Shown here in pieces: positions 63,001 to 64,000 of a stretch of 64,000 nt of DNA. Within the stretch, counting starts at the first letter, position 1, and every line of letters begins with the position of its first letter. The notes under the pieces were generated by a model, which was not told where the DNA came from, ran no database searches, and worked only from the letters and a program-made list of their open reading frames with translations. Position numbers and translations under genes: made by a program. Origin of the DNA: Marisa cornuarietis (taxonomy: Eukaryota > Mollusca > Gastropoda > Architaenioglossa > Ampullariidae); contig SMMW01000511.1 of assembly GCA_004794655.1 (NCBI GenBank), positions 177,001-241,000 on the forward strand, in the 5' to 3' direction.

Positions 63001-64000
63001 ACAGGGAAAACTAAAAAAGAAAATAGGCCACAGATCAGCTTCCCAGTATGAGAGCGAAGTAGGGCACGTTGTACCTGTAATGTCTGTACCACTGTGTGGC
63101 GCTGGCCCGGATCAGCAAGAGGTAAAGTGGCCGGACTGTTGTTCGCCCACAGCCACATCGCAGTCCCGGCTGGTCTCACCTTTCTGCGGCGCGAGGTAAA
63201 GTTGCCTTTTAAGTTTCACGGGACCCCGTGGTCTAAACGGGGTGGTCTACTTCTCAGGGTGAAAGGGTGTCTCACGTACCCACCAGCGCCAGGCCTGACG
63301 ACGTGAAATTGTGACCCACTATTCCACTAAAGGTTTTCTCACTAAGGTAAGCTTAAACACCTTGAGGTTTTAAATGTAATGGTACTTCGCACTGATATGT
63401 AAAAACTGCTCTTGAGGGCGATATCTGGTCCGTAAAATTGTACAACACCAGAGTAGATCGACCACAGCAACAGGTGCGAGTGTGATTTGGTGTCTAGTCG
63501 CGTGCCTGGTGGTTTGTGTGAACTATTTTAAGACAGGAGTTGAAAGAAGCTCGTTCACGACAAAAGTGATGACAGGTGCACATCGTGGGCTATCGTATCG
63601 TGACAGCAGTTTTAACTCAAGGTTGATTTGAGAACTTATCACACCAAACACCACTGTCACTCCATTTTAAAATTAGACCCAACGTTCATTAACACTACTT
63701 CTTTCAAAGCAATTTATCATTGAAATTGTTTGTATAAACTGTCGAGAGAAGACATTTTGACAGCACCTTTCTAGGTTGAAACGTTTGGCTGGTATTTCAG
63801 AAGCGTTCAGTTTAAAAAGTTTATTTGAGTAGACTGTGATTTGCGACACTTATCTCCAGAGGGTCTTTTTAATTACCTCGGGACTAGCATATATACTGTT
63901 GCCGTTAGTGACAGTTTCTGTGAGGGTGCTAGGGGATCTTTGTTATTAGCTTTCGTAATTCTAAATTGTTGGAACCATTGAGTGCAGTTACTTGCAGAAG
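60071..64000. other. Non-coding, no supported gene
   Basis: A minus-strand 99-codon frame (60604-60305) starts with a hydrophobic stretch but has no family match I can name. A CA run is at 61169-61183 and a TG run near 62660. A tRNA A-box-like TGGTCGAGTGGT at 61599 has no B box at the right distance. Confidence 0.4.

Overview
This is nuclear DNA of an invertebrate animal, most likely a gastropod mollusc. It has genes split by GT-AG introns, abundant CA/TG, ATG and CTGT microsatellites, long minisatellites, tRNA-headed SINEs with A-rich tails and target-site duplications, and 5'-truncated non-LTR retrotransposon ends with an (ATT)n tail. The mollusc assignment is an inference from the repeat style and from which transposase families are present. 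There is no bacterial-type gene organisation.

Layout. 0.2-4.0 kb is a graveyard of DNA-transposon-type genes, all on the minus strand: a MULE/SWIM transposase relic, a two-exon Myb/SANT-like gene with a frameshift and a stop, and a P-element/THAP9-like transposase relic preceded by an NPGP (2A-like) motif and a second Myb/SANT segment. 5.9-9.0 kb holds a SINE and two non-LTR retrotransposon ends. 9.7-14.75 kb (minus) is the one clearly intact gene: an eight-coding-exon beta-1,3-glucuronosyltransferase of the B3GAT (GlcAT-I/P/S) family, 314 residues, with every splice phase consistent. About 1.1 kb upstream of its start codon lies a cluster of five CRE-like sites, four of them in strict 14-bp register, next to a possible non-coding first exon.

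17.8 kb has a second SINE type. 18.66-20.08 kb is a 43-bp satellite with an 8-unit higher-order duplication. At 21.0 kb (minus) is a single exon resembling the start of an ML/NPC2 lipid-recognition domain. The rest is mostly non-coding: microsatellites, a plus-strand non-LTR end at 29.2 kb, a 39-bp minisatellite at 32.6 kb followed by an AT-rich degenerate array, a possible non-coding first exon at 35.1 kb, a 27-nt microexon candidate at 35.7 kb, a 28-bp perfect palindrome at 40.4 kb, a 30-bp minisatellite at 52.4 kb, a 41-bp array split by a SINE at 56.3-56.8 kb, a 49-bp array at 57.2 kb, a well-formed isolated exon at 58.9 kb (plus), and a CA-rich compound array at 59.5-60.1 kb.

Only the glucuronosyltransferase can be assigned a cellular job: it would act in the Golgi, adding glucuronic acid to galactose, either in the proteoglycan linker or on glycoprotein/glycolipid glycans. 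The other genes are dead transposon genes or isolated exons of larger genes that cannot be assembled from this window.
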